Positions 42,772 to 53,385 of a stretch of DNA of 64,000 nt are shown here, in pieces (the first letter of the stretch is position 1; every line of letters starts with the position of its first letter). The stretch comes from Scolecobasidium constrictum UM 578 (taxonomy: Eukaryota > Ascomycota > Dothideomycetes > Venturiales > Sympoventuriaceae). The stretch is from positions 209,008 through 273,007 of the forward strand of contig AZYM01000221.1 of NCBI GenBank assembly GCA_000611715.1, given 5' to 3'. Below the pieces are notes generated by a model, which did not search any database, was not told the origin of the DNA, and worked only from the letters and a program-made list of their open reading frames with translations. Position numbers and translations under genes: made by a program.

Positions 42772-43569
42772 TCATCGCTTGCCCAAAAATCCCATTGCCT
42801 TGCTCACTTTCAGCACGTCTCTGTACGTGAGACTTATTCTTGTCCTTCTGTCGAGACTTTCATCGCCCATGTCAAATCGTGCCTTGTCGCCCAGCAGCTC
42901 CCAGTTAACGATGTCACCTGCCCTCAGATCCTCATCCTTGGTGATCGGCGATATACCGTGTAGCAGGCTCGTGTATGCTTCACCTGTCGTGACAAGGAGC
43001 GACCCCGGCTCCTGTAGTATCCTATGCTTGATCTTCATGACTTGACTCTTCTCATCATCTTCATCCTGACCCCGCTTCTCATAGATGTCCAGCACAATCG
43101 GCGCACCCAAGCTAACCGTAGCTACCACAGGCGCATACGCAGCACCGTCTTCATGCGGCATGATCCCCTCGCCGGGATTGTACTCATTGATCAGCACATG
43201 ATTCGCCTCGCCGTGCTTCGTGTCGTTGAATATACCCAACTCCTTGAATCGTTCACGGATAGGCGGGAAGGTGGTCAGGTAGTCTGGCAGTGGCGCGGCG
43301 ATGAGGGCATTGTTCGCAGAGAGAGTGGATGGATGGGCTTGCAGCCGCCGCTTGGACAGCTGTGTCCATCTGTTTGCTGGGATCTACTGGACGTGTTAGA
43401 GTTGTGGGAGGCGTTGCAGATGTGGGACTGTACTTGTACTGGCCTTCTGGAGGATGTAGGCTTCTTCGGCTGGGGTGATGAAGTCGGAGATGTAGTAGAA
43501 GGAGGGCGGGAGGTTGGGGATGCGGTAGGACGTTAGGTCTTCGGGCACGTTTGCTACGGTTGCCGCCAT
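42772..43569 (-). CDS. ALKBH6-like 2-oxoglutarate/Fe(II) dioxygenase
   Basis: Exons 43569-43444 and 43383-42772, 245 residues. The only joint that keeps both frame and family sequence is a GC-AG intron of 60 bp (GCCAGT ... CTAAC ... AGTAG) giving EEAYILQK/IPANRWTQLSKRRLQ. Iron ligands are visible as H-x-D in MPHEDGAAYAP and the distal His in SLLHGISP; the 2-oxoglutarate Arg is in RTRISLTYRDV. AlkB homologue 6 proteins are small nuclear/cytosolic members with an unsettled substrate; they lack the nucleotide-recognition lid of AlkB2/3. The start is supported by the typical N-terminus PNLPPSFYYISDFITPAEE. Confidence 0.9.
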
Positions 43570-44174
43570 CTTCGGTGGTGGAGTGAAATTGCTTTGGAGA
43601 TCTCAGCCTTGCGATCGAAAATGACGAGCAGTTAGACGGCTTCCGGGTTCATGTTGTCACGCTACGCAGTTCTTGGACCGATCTCTGCCACGCCAATCTC
43701 AAACTAGAATTTCCCGCCGCCCTCCACCGCCAGCATCAGCAGCATCATCAAGAAGCATGGCGGAGCGGAGTGGGCGCACGATTCCGCATGAATACAGGAA
43801 CGCGCCGTATACGCGGATGACTGCGCATGAATCTCCCATTAGAGACCGCCAGGCAGAGCCGCAGTGCCAAGCTTCACTCTCCATGAGCCACTGCTCTCGC
43901 GCTTTGCCGGATTGAGTGGAATCGAGCGCTGAGGTGTGCAATGTCGGAGAGCTTTGTCACTGCTTGATGGTGAGGCGATCCGGAAGTGCGCAAGAGAGGA
44001 ATGGCTTGTGCTGGCTCAGAACAGAAGTACGCGGGTGCTAATCTCTTGTTTTCTTGATGGGCACAGCCTTGGAAGTGGAAGGCGCGAAGAGGATGGCTGA
44101 TATAAAGGTGATGGCTTTGGCTGCTGTTATGGGGCCATAATCAATTACGAGAGTCGAACTTTTCCATATTCATT
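43570..44174. other. Divergent intergenic region, ALKBH6-like gene / carboxypeptidase
   Basis: About 600 bp between divergent starts. It contains the TATA box listed separately; no gene is seen. Confidence 0.5.
44101..44108 (+). promoter_or_regulatory. TATA box of the secreted carboxypeptidase gene
   Basis: TATAAAGG lies 67-74 bp upstream of the ATG at 44175, a good position for a fungal core promoter. Assigned by sequence and location. Confidence 0.5.
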
Positions 44175-46143
44175 ATGCGCTTACCTTCGAGTTCCACTAT
44201 AGCCTCAGGTCTTCTCGCTACTGCGACTCTGTCATCAGCACTTCCTGCCTTTCCTCTAGACGAGCCTTCCACATTCCAACCCAAGTCGGCCTTGACCAAG
44301 CGTCAAGATGCCGCAATCCCCTTCCTACCGAAAGAGATAACAGACTACAAGACAATCATAACGCCAAGGGGTGTGACAATCCGCTACAAAGAGCCCGGCA
44401 AGTCTGGCGTGTGTGAGACCACGCCAGATGTGAACAGCTACTCTGGGTACATCGATCTAACTGAGGACGTTCATGTCTTCTTCTACTTCTTCGAGAGCAG
44501 ACGCGATCCCGCGAATGATGATCTGACGCTCTGTAGGTATGATGGTAGATCAGACTGGGCCATTGCTAATTGAGCATGTAGGGATGAATGGTGGTCCAGG
44601 ATCTGACAGCATTCTCGGACTTTTCGAAGAACTCGGTCCGTGTCGGATCACTGAGAACCTGACCACGACACTGAATCCATGGAGCTTCTCGAATGTCAGC
44701 AACCTGCTTTTCCTGTCGCAACCAGTGGGTGTTGGTTTCAGCTACCAGGAAGAAGTGGTTGGCAGTATCTCAAACCTCACGGGCGCTGTCCTGAACGAGG
44801 ATGAAGTCCCGAACGACTATCATTTCCCTCTCGGACGCTTCGGCGCTCTCAATACGACGGGTGACCATACAATCGATACCACCGATGCCGCTGCCATCGC
44901 CGGCTGGGAACTCATCCAAGGCTTCATCTCAGGCATGGAGAGTCTCGGAGGCAAGGCCAAAAAGCCAAAGACATTCAACCTCTGGGCTGAGAGCTATGGC
45001 GGCCACTGGGGCCCCGCATTCATGGACTATTTCTACGATCAGAATGAGGGCATCGCCAACGGCACTGTGGATGGCCATCCCCTCGAATTCGGCACGCTCG
45101 GTCTCGTCAACCCATTTGTCGATGCTTTGATCCAAGATCCTTGGGGCCCGGAGTTCGCGGTGAACAACAACTACGGCATCGTTGCTCTCAATGAGACGGT
45201 GTACAACTACACCCAGCTTGCTATGCATGGTATAATGGGCTGCGCATCGCAGATCCAGTTGTGCACCCTCACCGCTCAGGGTGTCAAAGGCGGCTTCGTC
45301 GATGGGAAGATTACTGCCGCTGCCGCTGCTAATTCGGCCGTGAACAGTGTGTGCAGCAAAGCGCAGAACATGTGCCGTGACAATGTTGAGCTGCCTTATG
45401 CTTTCTTTAGCGGACGTGGCACGTACGATATCCGCCGTCCGACGCGAGACCCGACACCGCCCATGGCACTGCCTTTGTTCCTCAATCAGGGCGAGATCCA
45501 GGAAGCTCTCGGTGTGAGCCTGAACTACTCTGGCGCGAGCAAGATCGAGGTCTTTAACGAGTTTCAAAGGACTGGTGACTGGGTCTTCCCGAATTCGCTG
45601 CGACACGTTGAGAAACTGCTTGAGCGCGGTGTGCGTGTTGCATTGGTGTTTGGTGATGCAGACTATGTGTGCAACTGGCATGGCGGTGAGGCGTTGAGTC
45701 TGGCGATCAAGCACGAGGGCGCTGAGCAGTTCGCTGCGGCTGGTTACCAGCCCTTGGGATACGCCGGAGAGCGATATGGTGATGTGAGGGAGCATGGCAA
45801 CCTGAGCTTTGTGCGCGTGTATGATGCTGGACACTTGGTGCCTTACTATCAGCGTAAGTTCTTCCCTTCCATGAGAGCGGTGGATCCAAGACTAACGTTC
45901 ATCACAGCACAAGCTTCCTTCGCCCTCTTCAATCGGACGATACATGGTCGAGTTCTTGCGGATGGTCTGCTGCCGATAAGCGATGACTATTCTTCAGATG
46001 GTTCTTCGAAGTCCACGCATACCCAGACTGTGGAGCCTTTCCCACCGTACGAGCCGGCGGAGGAGTTTGCTGCGTATGCTGCGGCCTTGATCGAGGAGTA
46101 CGACGCGAAGTTCAAGATCCCTCCTTCGGGCTCGCATTACTAG
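44175..46143 (+). CDS. Secreted serine carboxypeptidase, peptidase family S10
   Basis: Exons 44175-44532, 44582-45853 and 45908-46143, 621 residues. Introns are 49 bp and 54 bp, both phase 1. Joint 1 recreates LTLWMNGGPGSDS, the substrate-binding block; joint 2 gives HLVPYYQPQASFALFNR. The signal peptide is MRLPSSSTIASGLLATATLSSALPA, followed by a short propeptide ending at TKRQ. The catalytic triad is complete: Ser257 in WAESYGGHW, Asp480 in GDADYVCNW and His537 in DAGHLVPYY. Several N-x-S/T sites suggest glycosylation. The enzyme removes C-terminal residues from extracellular or vacuolar peptides. The C-terminal extension after about 575 is Ser/Pro-rich. The second intron is 3n and stop-free, so retention would insert 18 residues next to the catalytic His. 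Confidence 0.93.
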
Positions 46144-46398
46144 ACCATAGAAGTAGCAACGTCATGATGTGATTAAGCTTTTGCAGCCAGCAATGCAAGA
46201 TTCCGCATAGTTGCGACTGTACTCGCAAACATAGAAGAATACAATCGCCCTTGATGTATCATACCGAGCCAGCGATCTGCGAGTAGCCACTGACCGGAAG
46301 ACAGCACATTCCCAAGCACATTCGATGTACGCGTTTGTAACCAGATGATGGTTCTTGCTTGATGTGAGTACACAATTGTCTGAGGTGGTGTGCTAAGA

Positions 46399-47562
46399 TC
46401 ACTCACCTTCTTTTAAGATATGTACGCACACTGCTGCTTTGAACTTGCGCCATGTAGTGACATCCGCCCAACGTAGGCTCTTCCATTGCTCTGCCTTGCT
46501 ATCCTGGTACCCGATGTCCCTGGCGATACACATTACCTCATCCGTCGCTTGATAAAGTATCGGTCCTTCCATGAGCTGCATGCTGATAGCGAGCAATACA
46601 CAACCCTTGACGAAATCGTCTGTCCCCTCATATAGTGATAGGTCTTTCATGTAAAGCTCACCACGATAGAACCAGCACTGGACCATGTCCAGGTATGTCT
46701 TCCTGACAGACTGCACATAGTTGACCTTCACTCTGAGGTCTGGTCTGAACATGCTTTGCGTGCCATAGATCTTGTCACGTGGATTTTCGCAGAAGCTTTT
46801 GCTCGCGTATATGACCGCATCGAGCCATATTCCTCGATCATCGGTCTCCTCGTGTGCGGTGTCAGCGAGGTAGATCAAAGTAGCGATGCGTCCCTCATCG
46901 TCCAGCAGCGACGTTTTCAGACATGCAGGTTTCAGATCGTCCCAAGACATCTGATGACGACCGTACATGAACACTCGGTTGATAGACAGGGCGACCTCTT
47001 GTGCTATCCACTGTCGCGTCCAGTATGTCAACTCTATTAGGGCTCTGAACGCATCTTTCTCCTCTTCTGTCGTCTCATCGCGCCATTGCCATAGCCAATA
47101 ACGACCCGTGCTAGTCCAGGTGAGCCCAATCTTCCTTGAAACCTGGAAGGCCAGACCGTCAGCAGGATCTGGTCCGAGCCAGATGCAGGTGGTGTTTGCG
47201 TTCTGGTAAATCTCGCCCATCATCGATACTTGAGAGTTCTTCTCACGGATCGAATCTTGATTAATGCATATCTGATCGATTCAGAAGGACTTCTCGCAAA
47301 GACTTTGTTCCGCCTTGACTGTCTGGAGAAATGCGTAAAGATTAGGCCGGATCATGAAAGAGTGACCGTTGACATATATCTGGCGCAAATCATTCTTTTC
47401 ACCCCATGTATACGAGACAGCATGGTATGCTACCTCGCCAAGCTCGGCAACATACAGAGACAAGTAGATGTCCTCATCCGACGATGCCTCGATTCTGCAT
47501 AGCCGTATCTGCTTTCGCCTTGGGTCTAGCGGTCGGTACAGTGCTGAAGCTGCCTGACCCAT
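46399..47562 (-). pseudogene. HET-domain gene broken by one in-frame TGA
   Basis: Two ORFs in the same frame, 47562-47281 and then 47280-46399, separated only by TGA at 47283-47281. Upstream: YRPLDPRRKQIRLCRIE, VSYTWGEKNDLRQIYVNGHSF, NLYAFL. Downstream: IDQICINQDSIREKNSQV, MMGEIYQNANTTCIWLGPDP, WIAQEVALS. In the intact HET gene at 1.2-2.5 kb, NLFEFF is followed by 14 residues and then W-IDQ; here NLYAFL is followed by 14 residues and then stop-IDQ. The stop therefore replaces the conserved Trp (TGG to TGA). No intron explains it. The 3' end is uncertain: a GTGAGT near 46403 could start an intron leading to another exon. This copy lacks the intron that the 1.2 kb gene has at YSW/G. Confidence 0.8.
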
Positions 47563-49054
47563 GGCACGACGAGTTGTATCTGGATCAAGATCCTCTGCTA
47601 GCTTGTGTGGCCAATGTCACATCCCGTTACGGGCCTTAGACTTGCATACTTTGGCATGAAGAAAAGATGAGGTGACGTCGATTGTAGATAAGATCAAGAT
47701 GTCTAGGAATGTTGGCCGTCGGAAACAGGGAACGAAACCGGTAAAATCCCAGACGATGTTTATGCAGAACGATATCGAATTTCCAGAAGGCGTGCAAGGC
47801 CAACCACGCGATGTGAGTATGCGCGTCCTGACTATTGGATCTCTCGTAAAGATGGAGTTGAAGTTGGACCGACGAATTGCCTAGCGATGTCTTGTCAAAG
47901 GCCGAAGTTGATGTGCAGATGCTAGCCTAGAGGACCCTGAAAGGGGGCGCAGATTGAGTTCGGCGTTTGGATCTGGAGCCAAGACTTTTGTTTCGAGAGA
48001 TAGATTGGTCTCCTTTTCTGTTTCGTGTCAAGCGAAGCCTTGGGATTGATGTGTTTGTGAATGACGACAGTGTAATGATCTTTCATGCGATGTGTTCACA
48101 GAGACGAGGCTGTGAGATACAGAGGTCAAGATAGCCGGAATGTTTCCTCAAGCTTGCCGAGCTTGCACGCTCCGATGCGTGCGTCCCTGACCGCAGTGGA
48201 GGCCAGCTGTGGCGCTACTTTGGCGTGTCCTAAAAAAGCTGATTGTGGGGTCGTCAGGAGAATTAATGTACACCGCAGAAACCGTTGGAGGGGAGAAAAG
48301 AACGTGGACGATGCATCAATGCAAGCGAAGGCAGTGTGACTCGATAGTGAAATCGTAAAGTAAAGCTGCGGCAGAGAATTCGATAGCTTCGGCTTATGGC
48401 ATGATTGCCTGTAGCAACGAGAATTCGTAGCACGGCGACGGTGGGTTTGCAGTCAAATATGCTCGTGATCGGCATCGCAACGGGTCTAAGATCTCCAACG
48501 ACTCCTGGGCGTCAAAGTCACGCTCTCGCCTCCTCCTACAACTCATCTGCCCAGCCAACGACTGCCGCGCTCCTTCCTGCTCATTTCTCCTCACCTCTCA
48601 CCACGCACACATCGCTCGGGCAGATGCATTGCACGCCCATGCATCAGTACTGACCCATCATCACTCAGCACGCGACGAGTCTCGCAGCGTTCAGTTATTG
48701 CCAAGGTTTTCCGACAGCATTAGTATCGCGCAGGGTTTATTCACTTGAACTCGGCCTCTTCCCTGCGCATTTACTCCAATTTACCCGTTGCAGGAGAGCA
48801 AGCAATACACGACACAGCGCCAGCGTTCTCCCGACCGCGTCGCCCAAAGTATAACAGCGGTGCGACGCTCGCACGCTCTCCCACCACCGCCAGTGTTTCT
48901 GCGCCCGCTTCAGGAATTAAAAGGGATCGGCCAGCTGCTACCCAACTTGCCTTCTTGCACGACGTTGCGAACAGACCGTGTCGCAGCTCTCTCCGTCCTG
49001 CGCCAGTGAGCATCACCCAAGCACATAGCGATCGACGAGGTATCCGCTACAATC
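47563..49054. other. Intergenic region upstream of PAL1
   Basis: About 1.5 kb between divergent starts of the broken HET gene and PAL1. ORFs are short and featureless. The part next to PAL1 (48.5-49.0 kb) is pyrimidine-rich and likely a long 5' UTR. Confidence 0.5.
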
Positions 49055-51115
49055 ATGGCCTCTCTCACCGATCCAGCGCAGCAAGGTACGTTATCTCTGC
49101 CCACACACCACCGCGTCATAAGGCTTTGCTTTGCATTGGAATTCCCATTTGCCTCTTTGCCATGCCCAATTGACTTGCCTGCTCCCTGTCCATAAGTCAG
49201 TAGCTTGTTTCACAAGCAAAGGCTACGCAACAGCCAGCAGGACGTGCGCGCACGCTGAACACAAGATAAGAGTTGCAGAAGAGGCTGACCTGTTCTTCAC
49301 TTAATTGCAGTCCGCCGCCCCTCACCAGGACTCACGCTCCCGCTTTCTGCAACGAGCAGCCAGTCCAACAATCCCTTTCTCAACCCACGAACTGCATCTC
49401 CTGCGACCTTATCGCCAGGCTTGCCTTCACCGTCAAGTGCACCTGGTCTTAGTCCTCGACTCGCTCCAACAAACCCGTTCCTTGCTGCATACGAGACCGA
49501 CAACTCCCAGCAAACGACGAACGTCCCGCAGCCGGTATCGCCCAATATGCCTCCGCAAACGCAATTGCGACCGTCTGTTGATAAGGACACTGCTCAATTG
49601 TTTGTGAGTCTACCTACAAAAGGTGTTCGAGTGGTGCATGGCACAGTGCTAGCTCAATTGCATGGTACTATGTAGCGAAGCGCTCGCCAGCAGACTCGAG
49701 CATGGCAACAATGCAGAGCGTCACGGACATGTTTGCTAATTATCCCTCTTTACAGCACCGATTGACCCTTGTAGACGCTGGTCCACCAAATGGTATGGCT
49801 ACTTCTGAGCTTGTTTTGCCACGGAAGCTTATCACTATTTACAGGTGCACCACTAGCCAAGTCGAACACGAACAACTCTCTCAATGGCCTGTCACTGGGC
49901 AATCACAAGCCGTCCAGGTCGGACGAAGCTCAGAGCCGCGGTGACCCACGCGACCCACGCATGCGACCACGCCCCAGACCCAATGGCCCCAAGGAGGAAG
50001 TGCTGGACATCTTTGCGAGTCCACCGAGGCAGAGCCGACCTCGGCGCAATTCCGAATCATCTGTTCTGAGTAAGTCATCTGTCACGGAAGAGGAGCGAAG
50101 GCGACGTGAGCGACGGCGACGAGAAGCAGAGAAAGCAGGAGTGAGCAGCAGCAGCAAAGACCGGAGCGGCTCCCAAGCCAGATCGTCACGACGAAGGAAG
50201 CCACGCGGAATGGATCTCATCGATCAGCTTGACCAGACTGGTATATATGGTGCTGGATGTAAGTTTGTGAGCATGCCTGCTAGTTGCTGTCGCTAATGTG
50301 ACACAGTCTTCCACCACGACGGCCCCTTCGATGCAGTCAACCCTCACCGCAATCGCAGAAAGGACGAGCGCGCACCGATGCGAGCTTTCCCAGAAGGCTC
50401 AAAGAACATGATGATCAGTGGTTCAGGCCCATTGAACAAGAACATTGATCTGGAGCGCTTCCATGGGCGTGGTGCCGAAGGCTTCACAGACTTCTCTACC
50501 GCCGCAGAAGACGCAAAGAAGAAGTCAATGCTCACGTTCGATCCTACCGCTCGTGAGGATCCCGTCCACGGAGAAGAGACGTATGGTCTGGGCACATCAA
50601 CATTCTTAGAAGGCGCGCCGGCATCACGCAGAGCGATCGAACGACGAGAGTCCGAAACGCAGGCAGATGTGCTACAAGGAGGCGGATTGCAGAGGAAGAA
50701 GTCCCTCGCTCAGCGCATTCGAGGCATGTCCCGCAACGACCGACCGGGATATCGAGGCGCGTACGGCAATGGGCCGACCTCACCTGATGCGCCCGGTATG
50801 CCTGATCGACTTGTGCAGAGTGCGGGCGGCCCATCTCGTGCTCGCGAGCGCGAAAGCAACCCATTCGATACAATGTACGACGACGCTTTTGACAAGAAGG
50901 GAGCTGCGATTAAGGTTGCTGAGCAAGAGAGGGATGGCGAGGTCAAGCTTTTGCCTACTTCGCCGCAGCGAAATGGACTCGAGAGGCGGGCTACTGCAGA
51001 TAGTGCTGGAGACGAGGAGGGCAAGAAGAGTGGTGGCGGCTTCTTGAATCGCGTCAAGAGTTTGAAGGGCGGTCGTGGAGGCAGCCGCTATGGACATGGT
51101 CGCAGCGGATCTTGA
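49055..51115 (+). CDS. PAL1: Pal1 family cell-morphology / eisosome-endocytosis protein
   Basis: Proposed exons 49055-49085, 49311-49603, 49756-49792, 49845-50258 and 50307-51115, 527 residues, phases consistent. The first exon ends at MASLTDPAQQ and intron 1 is 225 bp. Exon 3 is only 37 nt and is the least certain joint (LF/HRLTLVDAGPPNG/APLAK); an alternative acceptor near 49680 would lengthen it. The Pal1 core is unmistakable: SPPRQSRPRRNSESSV, a run RRRRERRRREAEK, GMDLIDQLDQTGIYG, FHHDGPFDAVNPHRN and FPEGSKNMMISGSGPLNKNIDL. Pal1 localises to growing cell tips and endocytic sites and affects cell shape. The NPF motif in TNPFLAAYE and the SNPFD site are EH-domain-type endocytic signals. The C-terminus is Gly/Lys-rich. 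Confidence 0.9.
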
Positions 51116-51160
51116 GCAAGCCAGGGAGTTTTAGGAGATAAGACTTGCGTCTAGGTGAGA

Positions 51161-51230
51161 TTGCAGTTTGGAGCAGTACACGTGAGACATCGCACCGAGA
51201 CATGGTGCCAAACTGCAAATGGTTCTCACG
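51161..51230 (+). other. Possible pseudoknot-like inverted repeats in the PAL1 3' UTR
   Basis: TTGCAGTTTGG (51161-51171) pairs perfectly with CCAAACTGCAA (51208-51218). CGTGAGA (51181-51187), inside that loop, can pair with TCTCACG (51224-51230), outside it, which gives pseudoknot topology. It starts 46 bp after the PAL1 stop. An 11 bp pair at this spacing may occur by chance about once in a window of this size. Confidence 0.3.
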
Positions 51231-51610
51231 AACGACACCAGTGATGGCCGACAAGATCAGGGAATGGGGGTAGATCATCGCTATTGATATGTTTGGACCA
51301 AGACGCCAAACACCACGATTTCATTTTGTATCTGGCAGCGGGCATACCGGAAGCCGAGCGGCATAAGTATGGTCATGGCATGCTTCGCCAGAACCTCAAT
51401 GCCCCAAACTGTATTGAAAGACGCATATCTGGACCTGTAGCCAGTACAGGTTCTTGCTGCAGCAGACTGCTTGACGATCGGCGCATCGTGCAGCGAAATG
51501 GTTGAAAATGAAAGCCACAAATGTTCAAAAACACCTTTGACTATGATCGTGTTTCCTTCCGTGATTGCAATCTGCATCTTCCCAAGTCTACGTCGTATCG
51601 TAGGAAGTTG

Positions 51611-52069
51611 TCATTTCCGTCCTTCTACCATCATGATGTGATAGCCTTCCCTCGTCTTCACCTCGCCCCACTTAGGATTACCAGTCGTACTCGGCTCAAG
51701 AGCATACGCCACATCCTCAAACTCCTTGATCAGACTGCCTCGTGTTTTCCAACCCAATGATCCACCTAGCATATTATTCGTCAGTACGCAAAACCACCAG
51801 CACCAGAGCATGAAAGTAAGAGTGGTGAGATACTGACCCTGCCTCGCCTTATCCTCAGAAAACTCCCGCGCCACCTCATCGAACTTGGATCCGCCCCGCA
51901 GTTTCTCGAGCGCCTCCTCCTTCTTGGAGTGCTTCTCGCACAGGATGTGCCGCACGTTGATTGAGTTTGCGGGCTTGAGCTTTGATTTGTCTTTGCTGTC
52001 GTCCTTGGAGGCGTCTTTACCTCCGCTTTTGGATTTGGAGGAGGAGTCTCCGCCGCCCTTTTTGGCCAT
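51611..52069 (-). CDS. Parvulin-type peptidyl-prolyl isomerase Par14
   Basis: Exons 52069-51838 and 51765-51611, 128 residues. The intron is 72 bp (GTCAGT...GCTAG, phase 1), 3n and free of stops, so the frame is open across it; the family sequence proves its removal, giving FSEDKARQ/GGSLGWKTRGSL. The N-terminal 40 residues are Lys/Ser/Asp-rich, as in Par14, which binds DNA and pre-ribosomes. The catalytic fold is shown by NVRHILCEKHSKKEEAL, the GG-SLGW loop and the end GYHIMMVEGRK. It lacks the phosphate-binding basic loop of Pin1, so it should not require phosphorylated substrates. Divergent from MED31, with 203 bp between starts. Confidence 0.93.
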   Translation of the reverse strand: MAKKGGGDSSSKSKSGGKDASKDDSKDKSKLKPANSINVRHILCEKHSKKEEALEKLRGGSKFDEVAREFSEDKARQGQYLTTLTFMLWCWWFCVLTNNMLGGSLGWKTRGSLIKEFEDVAYALEPSTTGNPKWGEVKTREGYHIMMVEGRK

Positions 52070-52272
52070 TGTAAGTTTGTGTTGAGGGTATATGGCCGGG
52101 ATCTGAGGAAGGTGCGGTTAGATGTGGAGTGAGTGGAAGGCGCGAGGGGTGGTGCTTAGGTTAGTGAGAGGGTGGGGTACGTTTATTTCATGAACTCTAT
52201 CACCGGGCTGGCAGTCACGCCGGGTCTCTTGCATTTGAACTTCAACTGTTTGGTCTTCGTTTCTTCATCGAG

Positions 52273-52753
52273 ATGGCTACGGCAATTGATGCAAACGATG
52301 CACAGGTTGCCTCAGAGGAGCCTAAATACGTAGATCACACACGCTTCGAGATCGAGCTTGAGGTAAGTTTTACGCGCCGAATCGCGTGCGCATTCATGAA
52401 AGGCATTGCTAACGAGAGTACAACAGTTCGTACAATGTCTTGCGAATCCGATGTATCTCCACGAGCTCTCGAACCGCAATTATTTTGATCAAGACGAATT
52501 CATCAACTACCTCAAGTACCTGCAGTACTTCAAGGAGCCGAAGTATGCGCGGTATCTCGTGTGAGTTGCGGTGCATGTTTCCATTGAAGAACCAAGGTGC
52601 TGATCTAGATGCGCCAGTTACCCGGGCCCGACGCTGAGGGCACTGGAGTTGCTGCAGCAGAAGACCTTCCGTGATCGCTTGGGCGACATCAACATGGTCA
52701 TGGGGATGGCGGAGGAGTGGATGAAGGCTGCGAGCGAAGGGAGACCAAAATGA
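52273..52753 (+). CDS. MED31: Mediator complex subunit 31 (Soh1)
   Basis: Exons 52273-52362, 52427-52560 and 52618-52753, 119 residues. Joints give FEIELE/FVQCLANPMYLHEL and KYARYLV/YPGPTLRALELLQ. The family core LANPMYLHELSNRNYF, FINYLKYLQYF and YPGPTLRALELLQ is complete. Med31 sits in the middle module of Mediator, binds Med7, and links RNA polymerase II to activators in the nucleus. The intron phases (0 and 2) and lengths (64 and 57 bp) are typical for the window. Confidence 0.96.
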
Positions 52754-53385
52754 ATGGCTCGGGCGTGCTCCTCCAACAAGTTCACCCGCCCACTGGTCCA
52801 GCAGGCGTTGGCGGTGGTCTTTCAAATGCAGCTTAAATGCGTTACGACAGCCAGGCGACGACAACGACAGCCTCATGTCCTCGCTGCAATCTTTACCAAG
52901 TCATGAAGGCAATACTGAGCCATAGTCGGTCCTCACCTGAAAGACATACCAGGGCTCTGTGGTGCGTAACGCGGACGATGCAGCAGCTTGGGGGTAAATT
53001 TTCGGAGTCGACTGGGCAGTCACAGCTGCGCCCTGGCCTAAAGGTTGCCGTGGAACAGGGACAAAACTGCGATAGGATTTAATCCATGGCGCGGACCGCA
53101 TAACCGCGCGTGGAGGTGTGTATCAGTACCACAGGTTCTCGATTAAGTCGACCTCTATGGCAGATCGGTGTACGTCGAAGAACATGAACGACATTGATCC
53201 AATTGAATCAAGTTTTCGCACGGAAGTCAGAAATCTGTTGCTCTAATTGACCATGCGTGAGGATGTGACCACGTATCCAGTACAGCAGACAAACTTTATT
53301 TACACCTTGGTACAGAGCACTACAAAGTCGCAACATTACTCATTCTCCTTCAACGCAGAAACAATCATCTCGCATTCTAGCAGTC
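52754..53385. other. Intergenic region
   Basis: About 630 bp, MED31 3' UTR and promoter of the hydrolase gene. No feature recognised. Confidence 0.5.

Noticed and set aside
44929..45834. 301-codon minus ORF
   Set aside because: Antisense to the carboxypeptidase catalytic region.
47281..47283. RIP (repeat-induced point mutation) as cause of the TGA in the HET gene
   Set aside because: The change would be C to T in a CpC context, not CpA, and the gene shows no general excess of TpA; a single ordinary mutation is simpler.
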